Made by a program: the position numbers and the translations under genes | Shown: positions 53,872 to 63,221 of the stretch, piece after piece | Position numbering within the stretch: the first letter of the stretch is position 1 | Layout of the letters: each line of letters opens with the position of its first letter | NCBI GenBank assembly: GCA_965232285.1 | Contig: CBDDPL010000004.1 | Span: 4,216,001-4,280,000, forward strand | Direction of reading: 5' to 3' | DNA length: 64,000 bases | Source of the DNA: Denitrobaculum sp965232285 | Lineage (GTDB): Bacteria > Pseudomonadota > Alphaproteobacteria > Kiloniellales > Kiloniellaceae | The notes under the pieces: generated by a model | Databases searched by the model: none | What the model saw: only the letters and a program-made list of their open reading frames with translations | What the model was told of the DNA's origin: nothing

Positions 53872-54063
53872 ATGAAGCTTGCGCCCACAACGCAGCGCGG
53901 GCGCAAATTTCAGATTCTCCAAGCCTCTCAGCCTCTTTCCAGGTTCGAAATGACAAGCAGATCCAACAGTTACCGATATTGTCTGGGTACCGTGACGGAT
54001 CATGTCACCCGCCTTTCAAGGAAGGCCGAAAACGCCCAATTGAAGGGATCGTTCGATGCGTGA
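53872..54063 (+). CDS. Small ORF between the aminotransferase and NRPS D (hypothetical)
   Basis: 63 codons. Its ATG follows the aminotransferase stop without a gap (TGAATG) and its stop overlaps the NRPS D start (ATG at 54056, TGA at 54061). That looks like translational coupling on both sides. The protein is basic with no domain I recognise (about 10 Arg/Lys; no hydrophobic helix). It could be a real small protein or merely a coupling leader that carries ribosomes to NRPS D. No clear Shine-Dalgarno beyond the end of the aminotransferase. Confidence 0.4.
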   Translation: MKLAPTTQRGRKFQILQASQPLSRFEMTSRSNSYRYCLGTVTDHVTRLSRKAENAQLKGSFDA

Positions 54064-57000
54064 TCTCGATGACGAGTTGCTGACCCTCCTGCTGTCCGAG
54101 GACGATAAAGCACCCGCAGCAATCGTACCTCGATCCAACCGCGGCCCCGCCCGCCTGTCGTTTGCACAACAGAGGCTCTGGTTCCTTCACCGCTTCGATC
54201 CGACCAGCACGGCGTACAATCTGACCCGCGCCTATCGCTTAAAGGGACAACTTGACAGCGAGGCCCTCGACAAGGCCTTGCAGGCGGTCATCAGGCGGCA
54301 TGCCATCCTGCGCACCCGTTTCGATGAACAAGAGGGTGAGGTTCGTCAAGTCATCCTGGATGCGCCCGCCACGCGGCTCGAGCACAGGGACTTGACGAGC
54401 TTGCCGGCACGGGACCAGGCGATGGTTCTGGAACGGGCGATAGATGAGATTACCGCCCGCAGTTTTGATCTGACCGCCGCCCCGCCTCTAAGCGTTACGG
54501 TGATTCGTCTCGAACCGGATGAACATGTGCTCGTGATGAGCCTGCATCACATTCTTTCGGACGGACAGTCCAACCCGATCCTCGCACGCGATCTGATGAC
54601 GGCCTACCAGATGGCAAGGGGCGCGCGCGAGGTTCCGAGCCTGCCGGAGCTACCCGTCCAGTACACAGACTTTGCTGACTGGCAACGGGACTGGCTCAGT
54701 GGCGAAAAGCTGGAACAGGAAATCTCATACTGGACCGGTTATCTTGGTCACGACTTGCCGGCGCTCGACCTGCCGACCGACCGGCAGAGGCCAGCCAGCA
54801 GGACGCAGAGCGGGAGCCGGCATCACTTTCTGCTGTCGCCCAGCCTCGCCGCCAGGCTGCAGGCTTTCTGCCGGGATCATGGTTGCACCCCCTTTGTCGT
54901 GCTTATGGCGGCCTGGCAAACACTGCTGGCCCGTTACAGCGGGCAAAGAGACTTTGGCGTTGGTGTGCCCAATTCCGGGCGTCTGCAGGATGAAGTGAAC
55001 GAACTGGTCGGATTCTTCGTGAACACGCAGGTTTTCCGGGCCCGACTGTCGGCAAAGACGACCGTAAGTTCCTTGTGTGCAGAGTTACGGGACCAGGTGC
55101 GGGCCGCACTGGACCACGCATCTCTTCCCTTCGAACTGCTTCTCGATCGTCTGAGCACACCGCGTGAACCCGGACGCAGTCCGCTGTTCCAAACCCTCTT
55201 CAACCTGCAGATGGACTCGCAAAGCACCTTCGGCCTGCCGGGCCTGGAAGTCGAACCGATTCAGTTGCAGGAAACGACGGCCAAGTTCGATCTCTCGCTC
55301 GATGTGTTTTATCCCGCGCCCCAGGACGAGGGTGACGTGCGCTGTGAACTGGAGTATGCGAGCGAGCTTTTCGATCGCGAAACCGTTCGGCAGATCGGTC
55401 GCCACTTCATGCAGCTCCTGGCGGCCATGATCGCGTCGCCGGATAGCCGGATAGATTCGCTCCCGCTCATAGAGGAAAACGAACGACAGCATCTCCTCTT
55501 CAACTGGAACCGGAGTGCCGCGCCGCTTCGGGACGACACAGACATGCTGTCGCTCTTCGAATCGCGCGCCGCAGAGTCGCCGGATCGCATCGCCGCTGTC
55601 TTCGAGGCATCGCAACTGACGTATGCGCAACTCAACCGCCGCGCAAATCAGCTTGGACGATGGCTGGTCGAGCAAGGCATCGGCCCCGATAGTCTCGTCG
55701 CTGTCTGTCTGCCCCGCAATGCAGACCTGCTGGTGGCGCTGCTCGCGATTCAAAAAGCCGGCGGCGCCTACCTTCCGATCGACCCCGAGCAGCCCGCGTT
55801 CCGCAACGATTTCATTCTCCAGCACGCAGAGCCGGTTCTTTTGCTCACCTGTGAAGAAACAGAAGATCAGGCGGGACAGGCGGCCAGAGTCATCTCTGTA
55901 GAGGCAATCGCCCGCGATGTCGCCCAATTGCCGCCAGAGAATCTTTCACTCGGATTTCACCCGCAGCAACTGGCCTATACGCTTTACACTTCCGGCTCCA
56001 CGGGCAAGCCGAAAGGTGTGCAGATCGATCGCCGCGCCTTCGTGAACTTCCTTCACGCCATGAGAAGCCGCACCGGGATCACCGCCGATCACCGGCTGCT
56101 GGCGGTGACGACCCTCGGCTTCGACATTGCTGGTCTTGAGCTTTTCCTGCCTCTCGTGGTTGGCGGCTGCACCGTTTTGGCGAGCCGGACCCAGGCCCAC
56201 GACCCCGGCGCCTTGCTGTCCCTGATGGACCAACACGACATCACCATCATGCAGGCCACGCCGGCAACCTGGTCAATGCTGCTGGAGCAGGCGGATGCCA
56301 ATGCCGCTCTCGGCCATGTGGAGCCGGCTGATACGGCCAGCGCCCCTTGGACGGATCTTCAGGTACTCTGCGGCGGCGAAGCCTTGAGTGCGGAGCTCGC
56401 AGCACGACTGCTCCCGCGCGGCGTTCGTCTGCTGAATGTCTACGGCCCGACCGAAACCACGGTCTGGTCGTCCGCATGGATGGTGGACTCGACCAAAACC
56501 TCTCCGCTCCCGATCGGCCTGCCGATTGCGAACAACACGCTCCACATTCTGGACGGCGAGATGGAACCTGTGCCTCCGGGCGTGACCGGCGAACTCTACA
56601 TAGGCGGTATCGGTCTGGCGCGCGGATACAGCCGTCAAGCCGGCCTCACAGCGGCAAGATTCCTTCCCAACCCCTTCACAATTCCCGGCGCGCCCGGCTC
56701 AGGCGCCGGCAGCCGTCTCTATCGAAGCGGCGATCTCGTCAGGCGGCGGCGTGACGGCACGATCGAATTCATCGGCCGCCGCGATCATCAGGTCAAGATA
56801 CGCGGGTTCCGCGTCGAGACCGGCGAGGTCGAGGCCGCTTTGGAGTCTCATCCCGAGGTAAGGCAGGCCGTCGCGATCGCTTATCAGCCAGAGGGCCGGG
56901 AAAAGATCCTTTGCGCGTACTACACGGTAGCCGCCGTCACTTCATCTGAAGAGGACGCCGACGCCAGGCGGGCGAGTGTTCTGACCGAGCACCTGAGAGC

Positions 57001-57412
57001 AAGGCTGCCCGGATACATGGTGCCTGGTTTGCTGATCCCGCTCGAACGCTTTCCTCTGAATGCGAACGGAAAGGTCGATCGGGCCGCACTCCGCGCTCCC
57101 GAATTCAGCGCATCACAAGAGGCCCTGGCTCTCGAAGGCGATACCGAACATCGCCTGGCCGAAATCTGGGAAGAAGTGTTGGGTGTTACGAAGATCGGCG
57201 CCGGCGATGACTTCTTCATGCTCGGCGGCCACTCGCTCCACCTGGTTCGGATTCAGGTGCGCATACGCGCCTCTTTCGAGTCCGATATCTCCCTTGCCGA
57301 CCTTTTCATGGCACCGGTCCTGCGCGACATGGCGGCCCGCGTGGATGAGACCTGCGGACGGGATGAAGAAGACGATTTGGCTTTCATGTCGGAACTGCTG
57401 GAAACGCTATGA
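54056..57412 (+). CDS. NRPS D: C-A-PCP, predicted Gly-activating
   Basis: 1118-residue single-module synthetase; ATG at 54056 with AAGGGA upstream. An N-terminal acidic helix (DLDDELLTLLLSEDD) may be a docking element. Condensation about 28-470 (LSFAQQRLWFLHRF; HHILSDG at 164). Adenylation about 490-1010 (LYTSGSTGKPKG; FDIAGLE; NVYGPTETTVWSS). By eye its specificity residues are D-I-L-Q-L-G-V-V-W-K, close to the classical Gly code. Carrier Ser near 1060 (MLGGHSL). The acidic tail DLAFMSELLETL mirrors the N-terminus. It is the only synthetase in the rightward operon, so its place in the assembly line (first or last) is not given by gene order. Confidence 0.93.
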   Translation: MRDLDDELLTLLLSEDDKAPAAIVPRSNRGPARLSFAQQRLWFLHRFDPTSTAYNLTRAYRLKGQLDSEALDKALQAVIRRHAILRTRFDEQEGEVRQVILDAPATRLEHRDLTSLPARDQAMVLERAIDEITARSFDLTAAPPLSVTVIRLEPDEHVLVMSLHHILSDGQSNPILARDLMTAYQMARGAREVPSLPELPVQYTDFADWQRDWLSGEKLEQEISYWTGYLGHDLPALDLPTDRQRPASRTQSGSRHHFLLSPSLAARLQAFCRDHGCTPFVVLMAAWQTLLARYSGQRDFGVGVPNSGRLQDEVNELVGFFVNTQVFRARLSAKTTVSSLCAELRDQVRAALDHASLPFELLLDRLSTPREPGRSPLFQTLFNLQMDSQSTFGLPGLEVEPIQLQETTAKFDLSLDVFYPAPQDEGDVRCELEYASELFDRETVRQIGRHFMQLLAAMIASPDSRIDSLPLIEENERQHLLFNWNRSAAPLRDDTDMLSLFESRAAESPDRIAAVFEASQLTYAQLNRRANQLGRWLVEQGIGPDSLVAVCLPRNADLLVALLAIQKAGGAYLPIDPEQPAFRNDFILQHAEPVLLLTCEETEDQAGQAARVISVEAIARDVAQLPPENLSLGFHPQQLAYTLYTSGSTGKPKGVQIDRRAFVNFLHAMRSRTGITADHRLLAVTTLGFDIAGLELFLPLVVGGCTVLASRTQAHDPGALLSLMDQHDITIMQATPATWSMLLEQADANAALGHVEPADTASAPWTDLQVLCGGEALSAELAARLLPRGVRLLNVYGPTETTVWSSAWMVDSTKTSPLPIGLPIANNTLHILDGEMEPVPPGVTGELYIGGIGLARGYSRQAGLTAARFLPNPFTIPGAPGSGAGSRLYRSGDLVRRRRDGTIEFIGRRDHQVKIRGFRVETGEVEAALESHPEVRQAVAIAYQPEGREKILCAYYTVAAVTSSEEDADARRASVLTEHLRARLPGYMVPGLLIPLERFPLNANGKVDRAALRAPEFSASQEALALEGDTEHRLAEIWEEVLGVTKIGAGDDFFMLGGHSLHLVRIQVRIRASFESDISLADLFMAPVLRDMAARVDETCGRDEEDDLAFMSELLETL

Positions 57413-57455
57413 CGCACCACCAACTTCCCGCTCTTCCTCACGGAGAACTGCCGCG

Positions 57456-59153
57456 ATGAACCTGATTCGTTCCCTGCTGGACAAGTTCCGCTGGCTGCTC
57501 GTTCTCGCGCTGTCCTGCGGCGCGGTCAGCGCGTTTGCCGGTCTCGCGGTGATCGATGCGATCAACGACATGATCGTAGAGCCAGCCGTCCTCGACCTCG
57601 CCCAGATCGCTTTCCTGGCGTGTCTGCTGATCCTGGTGTTCGCCTGCGGCTTTGCCTCGCAGGCCCTGCTGACAGCCTTGGGACACCGCGTGGTCTACGA
57701 CATGCGCATGTCGACGATCAAACGGGTCCTGGACACGGACGTGGAGCAATTGGAAGCCATCGGCACGCCGTCGCTCTATGCGACCCTGACCAAGGATATC
57801 GCGTCCATCGGCATGGCCTTCAACCGGGTTCCCTTCATCTTCTACAACGGCGTTCTCGTCGTCGGCGGGTTCATCTATCTGGCCTGGCTGTCTTGGGAAC
57901 TGTTTCTGTTAAGCGCCGCTGTCGTGGGCTTGGGCGTAGTCTGCGCGCAGACCTGGGTGATGCGGATGCGCCAGCTCATGAAGCAGGTGCGCGATACCGA
58001 TGACCGCATCTACGCCGGTTACCAGGACGCCATTGAAGGCCGCTACGAACTGGCCCTGAATACCGCAAGAAAGCGCAGCTTCTACCATAAGGACTTCGAA
58101 CCCGTCGCCGACTTCGCCAGGGCTACGGAGGTCAAAGCCGACCGCTACTGGGTATTGAGCGTAAGCTGGACCGCACTCCTCATTCTCGGCCTGATCTGCG
58201 CCATCTTCATCGTCGGCGAAATGCTGTCGATCCCGCGTGAGCGCATGGCGGCCTTCGTTCTGGTCCTGATGTTCCTGCGCATGCCGCTCAATGATCTGGT
58301 CGGCACGCTCCCCATACTCATGACCGGCAGCGTCGCCCTCGGAAAGATCGAGTCTCTGCGTCTGGCCGAACACCAGCCGGCATTCCAGGCGCCGCCGTCA
58401 CTGGCGGCCGTCGCTGAACAGCCAAGCGCCGGCAATCTCTTGTCCCTGCGGGCCGTGACCTACGACTATCCGCCATCAGGCGATGACCGGGGCTTTCATC
58501 TTGGACCGGTCGATCTGGACGTCGGGGCAGGTGAGACGCTGTTCATCGTTGGTGGAAACGGCAGCGGAAAATCCACCCTGATGAAGCTGATTGCGGGCCT
58601 CTACCGCCCGTCTTCAGGACACCAGTGGCTGGCACAAACAGAGGTGACCGATAAATTCCGCGGGTGGTACAGGGAGCACTTCGCGACGGCCTTTTCCAAT
58701 GCGCATCTCTTCGAACGGCTGGTCGGCCCGGACGGGCACTTCGACGGTGAGGTCGCACAGGCCTTCCTGGAACGGCTCCGCATGGAACACAAGGTCACCC
58801 TGCAGGACGACATCCTCTCGACCACACAGCTTTCCCAGGGTCAACGCAAACGCCTGGCACTGCTCGCCGCCTATGTCGAGGCGCGGCCGATCCTGCTGCT
58901 CGACGAATGGGCGGCAGATCAGGACCCGCTCTTCCGCGACTACTTCTACACCGAGCTTCTGCCGGAGTTGAAACGCGGCGGCAGAACGATTATCGCCGTC
59001 AGTCACGACGACCGCTACTTCCATGTCGCGGACCGCGTTGTGCGTTGTGACAGTGGTCTGTTGCAGCCCGTCGCCTCCGAGGTCGCGGACCTCCACCCGA
59101 TCGCACCAGACGCTGCCGGCTGGTCCCCCACGCCTTCGAGAACGGCCTCGTAG
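57456..59153 (+). CDS. Cyclic-peptide/siderophore ABC exporter (PvdE/SyrD-like)
   Basis: 565-residue fused permease-ATPase of the family that exports pyoverdine precursors and syringomycin. About six transmembrane helices in the first ~310 residues (LVLALSCGAVSAFAGLAVI; IAFLACLLILVFACGFAS and others). The ATPase has Walker A GGNGSGKSTL, the signature region LSQGQRKRLALLAAY, Walker B ILLLDEWAADQDP and switch His in VSHDDRYFHV. The GG to QG change in the signature and the DEWAADQDP Walker B are typical of the SyrD/PvdE branch. It follows NRPS D by 43 bases. It probably moves the peptide across the inner membrane; the later export partner is not in the window. Confidence 0.92.
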   Translation: MNLIRSLLDKFRWLLVLALSCGAVSAFAGLAVIDAINDMIVEPAVLDLAQIAFLACLLILVFACGFASQALLTALGHRVVYDMRMSTIKRVLDTDVEQLEAIGTPSLYATLTKDIASIGMAFNRVPFIFYNGVLVVGGFIYLAWLSWELFLLSAAVVGLGVVCAQTWVMRMRQLMKQVRDTDDRIYAGYQDAIEGRYELALNTARKRSFYHKDFEPVADFARATEVKADRYWVLSVSWTALLILGLICAIFIVGEMLSIPRERMAAFVLVLMFLRMPLNDLVGTLPILMTGSVALGKIESLRLAEHQPAFQAPPSLAAVAEQPSAGNLLSLRAVTYDYPPSGDDRGFHLGPVDLDVGAGETLFIVGGNGSGKSTLMKLIAGLYRPSSGHQWLAQTEVTDKFRGWYREHFATAFSNAHLFERLVGPDGHFDGEVAQAFLERLRMEHKVTLQDDILSTTQLSQGQRKRLALLAAYVEARPILLLDEWAADQDPLFRDYFYTELLPELKRGGRTIIAVSHDDRYFHVADRVVRCDSGLLQPVASEVADLHPIAPDAAGWSPTPSRTAS

Positions 59154-59233
59154 CGCCATGCCGTCAAAGCCACAATCATCCGCGCCAGATCAACCACCGA
59201 GTCTCCCCTGGGACACAGCAAGAGGTGATTTCA

Positions 59234-60328
59234 ATGCTCTCGAACAGTAATTCGCAACCCGAGGCGGTTATGGGCTTCCCCACCGCCTGCCGGGCGCTCG
59301 ATAAGCCCCTGGTATCGATATTGTCCGCGTCGAAACTCGAAGTTTGCCTCGGCGCGGAGCTGCAGCAGGTCTGGCGCACAGATACGGGGGAAAAGGGTGA
59401 CCTGACGCTGGTTCTGGAGGAGGACAGAACCGACGGCGGACAGCTCCGGCGGCTGTCCGGCCTGGCGGCCCTGGAGAAAGCCTTTGCGCAGCACCCCGAA
59501 CAGCGCGCAATTAAGCTGAGCGGCACCGAGAATCTTTCACGCCTGCTGCTGCAGGACGGCACGGCTCTTAGAATCGAATCCGACATCCTCGAAGTTGCGG
59601 CTGAGCGTCTGTGGCAGCAGTCCGACCTTTGGCTGTGCAGCCCCGGGAACGACGACTACGTCCAGCAGTTCACTATGACGGACGGGCGATACCATCCGCG
59701 GCGCGCACCGAAACCCCGGGGCACTGTCTATGCGCGCCACATACCCTGGCTCGACCGGACGCTGTCGTTCCGTGTCGTGGACATGGAACAGGATCTGGAG
59801 CGCTTTCACCGCTGGATGAACGATCCACGGGTGGCACAGTTCTGGCAGGAAGAAGGCGATCTCCTCAAGCACAGGAGCTATCTCGAGGGGCAACTGGCCG
59901 ATCCTCACTTCATCCCCCTGATCGGGTGCTTCGACGGTCTGCCGTTCGGTTACTTCGAAGTCTACTGGGCCAAGGAGAACCGCATAGGCGCCTACTATGA
60001 CGCCGGGGACTACGATCGCGGCTGGCACGTCCTGATCGGCGAGGACAACGTCCGCGGCCGGGCCTGGATCACCGCCTGGCTTCCCTCCCTGGCGCACTAC
60101 ATGTTTCTCGACGACCGCCGCACCCAGCGAATCGTGGGTGAACCAAGGGCCGATCATCACCAGCAGATTCGTAATCTCGACAAATCGGGATTCGCGAAGA
60201 TCAAGGAATTCGATTTTCCGCACAAGCGCGCCATGCTCGTCATGCTGCTGCGTGAGCGCTTCTTCGGCGACCGCCTGTGGGTTCCGAAAGATGGGCACCA
60301 GGACGGAATTATCAAACCGCTCGATTAG
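59234..60328 (+). CDS. IucB/RhbD-like siderophore acyltransferase (GNAT)
   Basis: 364-residue protein with a C-terminal acyl-CoA-dependent N-acyltransferase domain of the AlcB/IucB family. The typical pattern is seen: LSFRVVDMEQDLERFHRWMNDPRV, FWQEEG, GCFDGLPFGYFEVYWAKENRIG, YYDAGDYDRGWHVLIGE and RGRAWITAWLPS, then R-VGEPRADH. These enzymes acylate the hydroxylated side-chain amine made by the next gene's product to form a hydroxamate. ATG at 59234 has AGAGGTG upstream; a GTG 9 bases earlier overlaps that site and is less likely. The N-terminal ~150 residues are less conserved. The acyl group (acetyl, hydroxybutyryl or other) cannot be told. Confidence 0.9.
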   Translation: MLSNSNSQPEAVMGFPTACRALDKPLVSILSASKLEVCLGAELQQVWRTDTGEKGDLTLVLEEDRTDGGQLRRLSGLAALEKAFAQHPEQRAIKLSGTENLSRLLLQDGTALRIESDILEVAAERLWQQSDLWLCSPGNDDYVQQFTMTDGRYHPRRAPKPRGTVYARHIPWLDRTLSFRVVDMEQDLERFHRWMNDPRVAQFWQEEGDLLKHRSYLEGQLADPHFIPLIGCFDGLPFGYFEVYWAKENRIGAYYDAGDYDRGWHVLIGEDNVRGRAWITAWLPSLAHYMFLDDRRTQRIVGEPRADHHQQIRNLDKSGFAKIKEFDFPHKRAMLVMLLRERFFGDRLWVPKDGHQDGIIKPLD

Positions 60329-60377
60329 CTTCGGGCAGCAACTCAACGGCAATATCCGTGCATGAAGGTTTGACACC

Positions 60378-61676
60378 ATGCTTCTGACGAAAAACACCGC
60401 TCCGGCGCGCACCCGCATCTACGACACGATCGGTGTCGGCTTCGGACCATCGAACCTTGCCCTGGCAGCCGCCCTTCGCGAAACGGCTCTGACGGCATCC
60501 GGCTTCGACTTTCGCTTCATCGAAAAGCAGCCGTCCTTTGTCTGGCATGGCAACATGCTTCTGGACAACAGCCGCATGCAGATCTCCTTCCTGAAGGACC
60601 TCGTCTCTCTGCGAAACCCGGCCAGCCGCTACAGTTTCATCAACTATCTGCATCAGAAGCAGCGGCTTCAGGATTTTATCAATCTGAACACCTTTTACCC
60701 GAGCCGGCACGAATTTAACGACTATCTGTCCTGGGTTGCCGAGCAGTTTTCCGACTCCTGCGACTATGGCGAAGAGGTCACCAGCGTCGAGCCGGAGCTG
60801 CTTGCCGGCAAGGTGCAGTACCTGCGCGTCCGCTCGCGCGAGCGCGACGGCCGGGAGCGCGAACGCCTTGCACGAAACGTCGTCGTGAGTGTCGGAGGTT
60901 CTCCCAAGGTTCCCGCCGAGTTTCTCCCTTTGAAGAACAACCCGCGCGTCTTTCACTCATCGACCTACCTGAATTCGATGCGCAACGTCGAAAATCCCAG
61001 GCGCGTGGCCATCATAGGATCGGGTCAGAGCGCGGCGGAGATCTTCCTGGATCTGCACGACAAAGACCCGAATGTCTCGGTTGATCTGATCTCCAGGGCG
61101 CTCGCGCTCAGGCCCGCCGACAGCAGCCCCTTCGTCAATCAGATCTTCAATTCGGACTATACGGACTACGTGTATCGCCAGCCGCCGGAAGACCGGAAAC
61201 AGTTCCTGCATGAATTCGGCAACACCAACTATGCCGTCGCCGATCTCGACATCATCGAAACCATTTTCGATGTCATGTATCAGCAAAAGGTCACGTCGAA
61301 TCACCGCCACAGCGTGCTCAACCGGCGCAAGGTCACGCGGGTAACGACTGAGCCCAACGGCATCGCGCTCGAGGTAAGCTGTCTCGACGGCGGAACGCCC
61401 ATAACCCGGAGCTATGACGCGGTGATATTGGCGACCGGCTATAACAGGCAGCACCACAACGAGCTTCTCGACCCCATGAAGCCCTACTTCGTGAATGACG
61501 AGGTGGGTCGCGACTATCGGATCGAGCTCACGGCCGACTGCAAAGCCCAGATCTTTCTGCAGGGCTGTTGCGAAGCGACCCATGGATTAAGCGACACCCT
61601 GCTCTCCGTGCTTCCGGTCCGGGCAAAAGAGATCGTCTCCTCCATATCCCAGACGATTCTCGAAGAGGCAACGTAA
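60378..61676 (+). CDS. L-ornithine (or lysine) N-monooxygenase
   Basis: FAD/NADPH-dependent N-hydroxylase of the PvdA/SidA/IucD family, 432 residues. FAD motif GVGFGPSNLALAAAL near 19; the substrate region FIEKQPSFVWHGNMLL and MQISFLKDLVSLRNPASRYSFINYL is the strongly conserved family block. NADPH motif IGSGQSAAEIFLD near 213, and the ATGY motif (ILATGYNRQ) near 355. It forms N-hydroxyornithine (preferred here because of PvdA-like features) for hydroxamate formation with the acyltransferase upstream. ATG at 60378 has GAAGG upstream. Last gene of the rightward operon. Confidence 0.93.
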   Translation: MLLTKNTAPARTRIYDTIGVGFGPSNLALAAALRETALTASGFDFRFIEKQPSFVWHGNMLLDNSRMQISFLKDLVSLRNPASRYSFINYLHQKQRLQDFINLNTFYPSRHEFNDYLSWVAEQFSDSCDYGEEVTSVEPELLAGKVQYLRVRSRERDGRERERLARNVVVSVGGSPKVPAEFLPLKNNPRVFHSSTYLNSMRNVENPRRVAIIGSGQSAAEIFLDLHDKDPNVSVDLISRALALRPADSSPFVNQIFNSDYTDYVYRQPPEDRKQFLHEFGNTNYAVADLDIIETIFDVMYQQKVTSNHRHSVLNRRKVTRVTTEPNGIALEVSCLDGGTPITRSYDAVILATGYNRQHHNELLDPMKPYFVNDEVGRDYRIELTADCKAQIFLQGCCEATHGLSDTLLSVLPVRAKEIVSSISQTILEEAT

Positions 61677-61684
61677 GACGAGGC

Positions 61685-61701
61685 CTGCCGCAAGGCGGCA
61701 G
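61685..61701 (+). terminator. Hairpin after the monooxygenase gene
   Basis: CTGCCGC-AAG-GCGGCAG, a 7-bp stem with a 3-base loop, starting 9 bases after the stop of the rightward operon. There is no T-tract on the plus strand, so termination by it alone is uncertain. Confidence 0.45.
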
Positions 61702-61781
61702 CTTCGGGAGCGCAAAAACAGCGGGCTTTAGCAGGCTGCCAGGGGTAGGGAGCGTCGTCCTGCCCCTCCGGACGCCCGCCA

Positions 61782-62891
61782 TCAACTGTATTTCTTGACC
61801 GCGACCTCGATCTCCTTCAGGAGCGTGGCACCGATCTTGCCGCCGGTGCCCGTGATCTTCTGGTTGAAGACCGTGCGAATGGCGCCAATGTGCGCGTCGA
61901 TCAGCATCAGACGCTTGCCGGTCACGGCCATGCCGACATCCTTGGTGGCATCATGAAGTGACTTCCCGAAGGCCGTGAAGAGCGGGTAGTCGAACACGTC
62001 GCCCTGCCCCCGAAGTTCGTGCGCAATCCGGTTGATCTGCGAGAGAATCTTGCCGCTGTCCTTGCGCCGCTTCTGCAACTCTCCGAGACAGGCCGCAAGG
62101 GTCACCAGATAGCTTTCGGTCCATTTTGCATAGTCCCCGACCAACTCCTGAATCCTGGCTTCCGCCGCCTCGATGACCTCCGGGTCGAAATCGACCTGCC
62201 CACGCATGACGTTGGGGCCCAACTTGTCGAGCAGGTGGTTGGCCGGCCGCATGATGACGACGCGCACATCATCACGCAGATGCTTAATGCTCGAGCGCGC
62301 GTTGATGATCTGAACTTCGGTCGTCTGCGTGACACGGCGGTCTTCGGTGCGCTCTTCCATGGATATGCGGCCGTTTCTGTCAGTGATTTTCTCAAACCAC
62401 TTGATCGGCCGATCCAGGCGCCTGCGGTCCGGTCCGAAGTAGTCCTTCGCCAGAACGAACTGCCGCGGATTTCGGATAACCTCGAGAATGCGATCTGCGA
62501 TGCCTTGAGCTGTAAAGGGTTTGACGAGGAACTCCGTCATTCCCGCATCGCGGGCTTTCTGGACAATGTTGAGATCCGCCTGACCGGAAACCATGATGAA
62601 GGGAACGAAGCGGTCTGGCGTGAATTTGTCGGACCTGACCCAGCGCAGAAACAGAATCCCGTCCACGTCCGGCATGACGAAGTCCGACAGTACGATGTCG
62701 ATCTCTCCGATTTCCGATTTCGCCGGATCCGCCTTGCTGGCTTTGAGCAGCTCGATGGCCTTGGTTGCCGTCGGTACGCCGACGACGTTCTTGATCCCGA
62801 GGTCCCGGATTGTGGAGGTGATCAGGCTACGCATGAAGCTGTTGTCATCCACGACCATGATGGAAATGTTATGCCAGTTGAATTTCAGCAT
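61782..62891 (-). CDS. Response-regulator receiver protein with C-terminal Hpt-like motif
   Basis: 369-residue signalling protein. REC domain about 8-135: acidic pair in VVDDNSF, phospho-acceptor Asp70 in LSDFVMPDVDG, Ser/Thr in MVSGQAD and Lys in FLVKPF. The middle contains a FGPDRRRLDRP-type linker found in alphaproteobacterial CheY-like proteins. The C-terminal part has RIAHELRGQGDVFDYPL, which resembles the HxLKG motif of histidine-phosphotransfer domains (candidate His291). No DNA-binding or GGDEF domain is seen. It converges with the siderophore operon and has its own promoter region on the right, so it is probably unrelated to iron. Confidence 0.88.
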   Translation of the reverse strand: MLKFNWHNISIMVVDDNSFMRSLITSTIRDLGIKNVVGVPTATKAIELLKASKADPAKSEIGEIDIVLSDFVMPDVDGILFLRWVRSDKFTPDRFVPFIMVSGQADLNIVQKARDAGMTEFLVKPFTAQGIADRILEVIRNPRQFVLAKDYFGPDRRRLDRPIKWFEKITDRNGRISMEERTEDRRVTQTTEVQIINARSSIKHLRDDVRVVIMRPANHLLDKLGPNVMRGQVDFDPEVIEAAEARIQELVGDYAKWTESYLVTLAACLGELQKRRKDSGKILSQINRIAHELRGQGDVFDYPLFTAFGKSLHDATKDVGMAVTGKRLMLIDAHIGAIRTVFNQKITGTGGKIGATLLKEIEVAVKKYS

Positions 62892-63221
62892 GGGGCCGTT
62901 ATCGCATTGACTGTCACTGACTCAATCCGTTTTGAAGGTTAAGGCCTGATCTCAAAACACCTACTTTGAGTTGTTATAGTGCCACCTTATTACGATAGCT
63001 TTTTCGAAAGAAGTTCTAATTCAAAGAAAGAGATAGAGACGATCTTCCCGTTTGTGTGCGACTGGAATCTTTTGACGGTCGATCCGGGGATATACAATCA
63101 GTAGGCAAACAAGAGAGGGCGCACTCCTGCTCTCGATCGCCGGCGTTGTGATCCCGTGCCGGACGAACGGCAGGCCGAGGCTCTGCCCCGGCCGGTGGCT
63201 GTGTCGGTTCACCAAAGATAA
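62892..63221. other. Non-coding region upstream of the response-regulator gene
   Basis: About 330 bases with no credible gene. The only clear structure is an inverted repeat CTCAAA-N8-TTTGAG at 62951-62970, 60-80 bases before the response-regulator ATG. It could be a regulator site. A TATAAC on the minus strand lies just beyond it. Confidence 0.5.
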
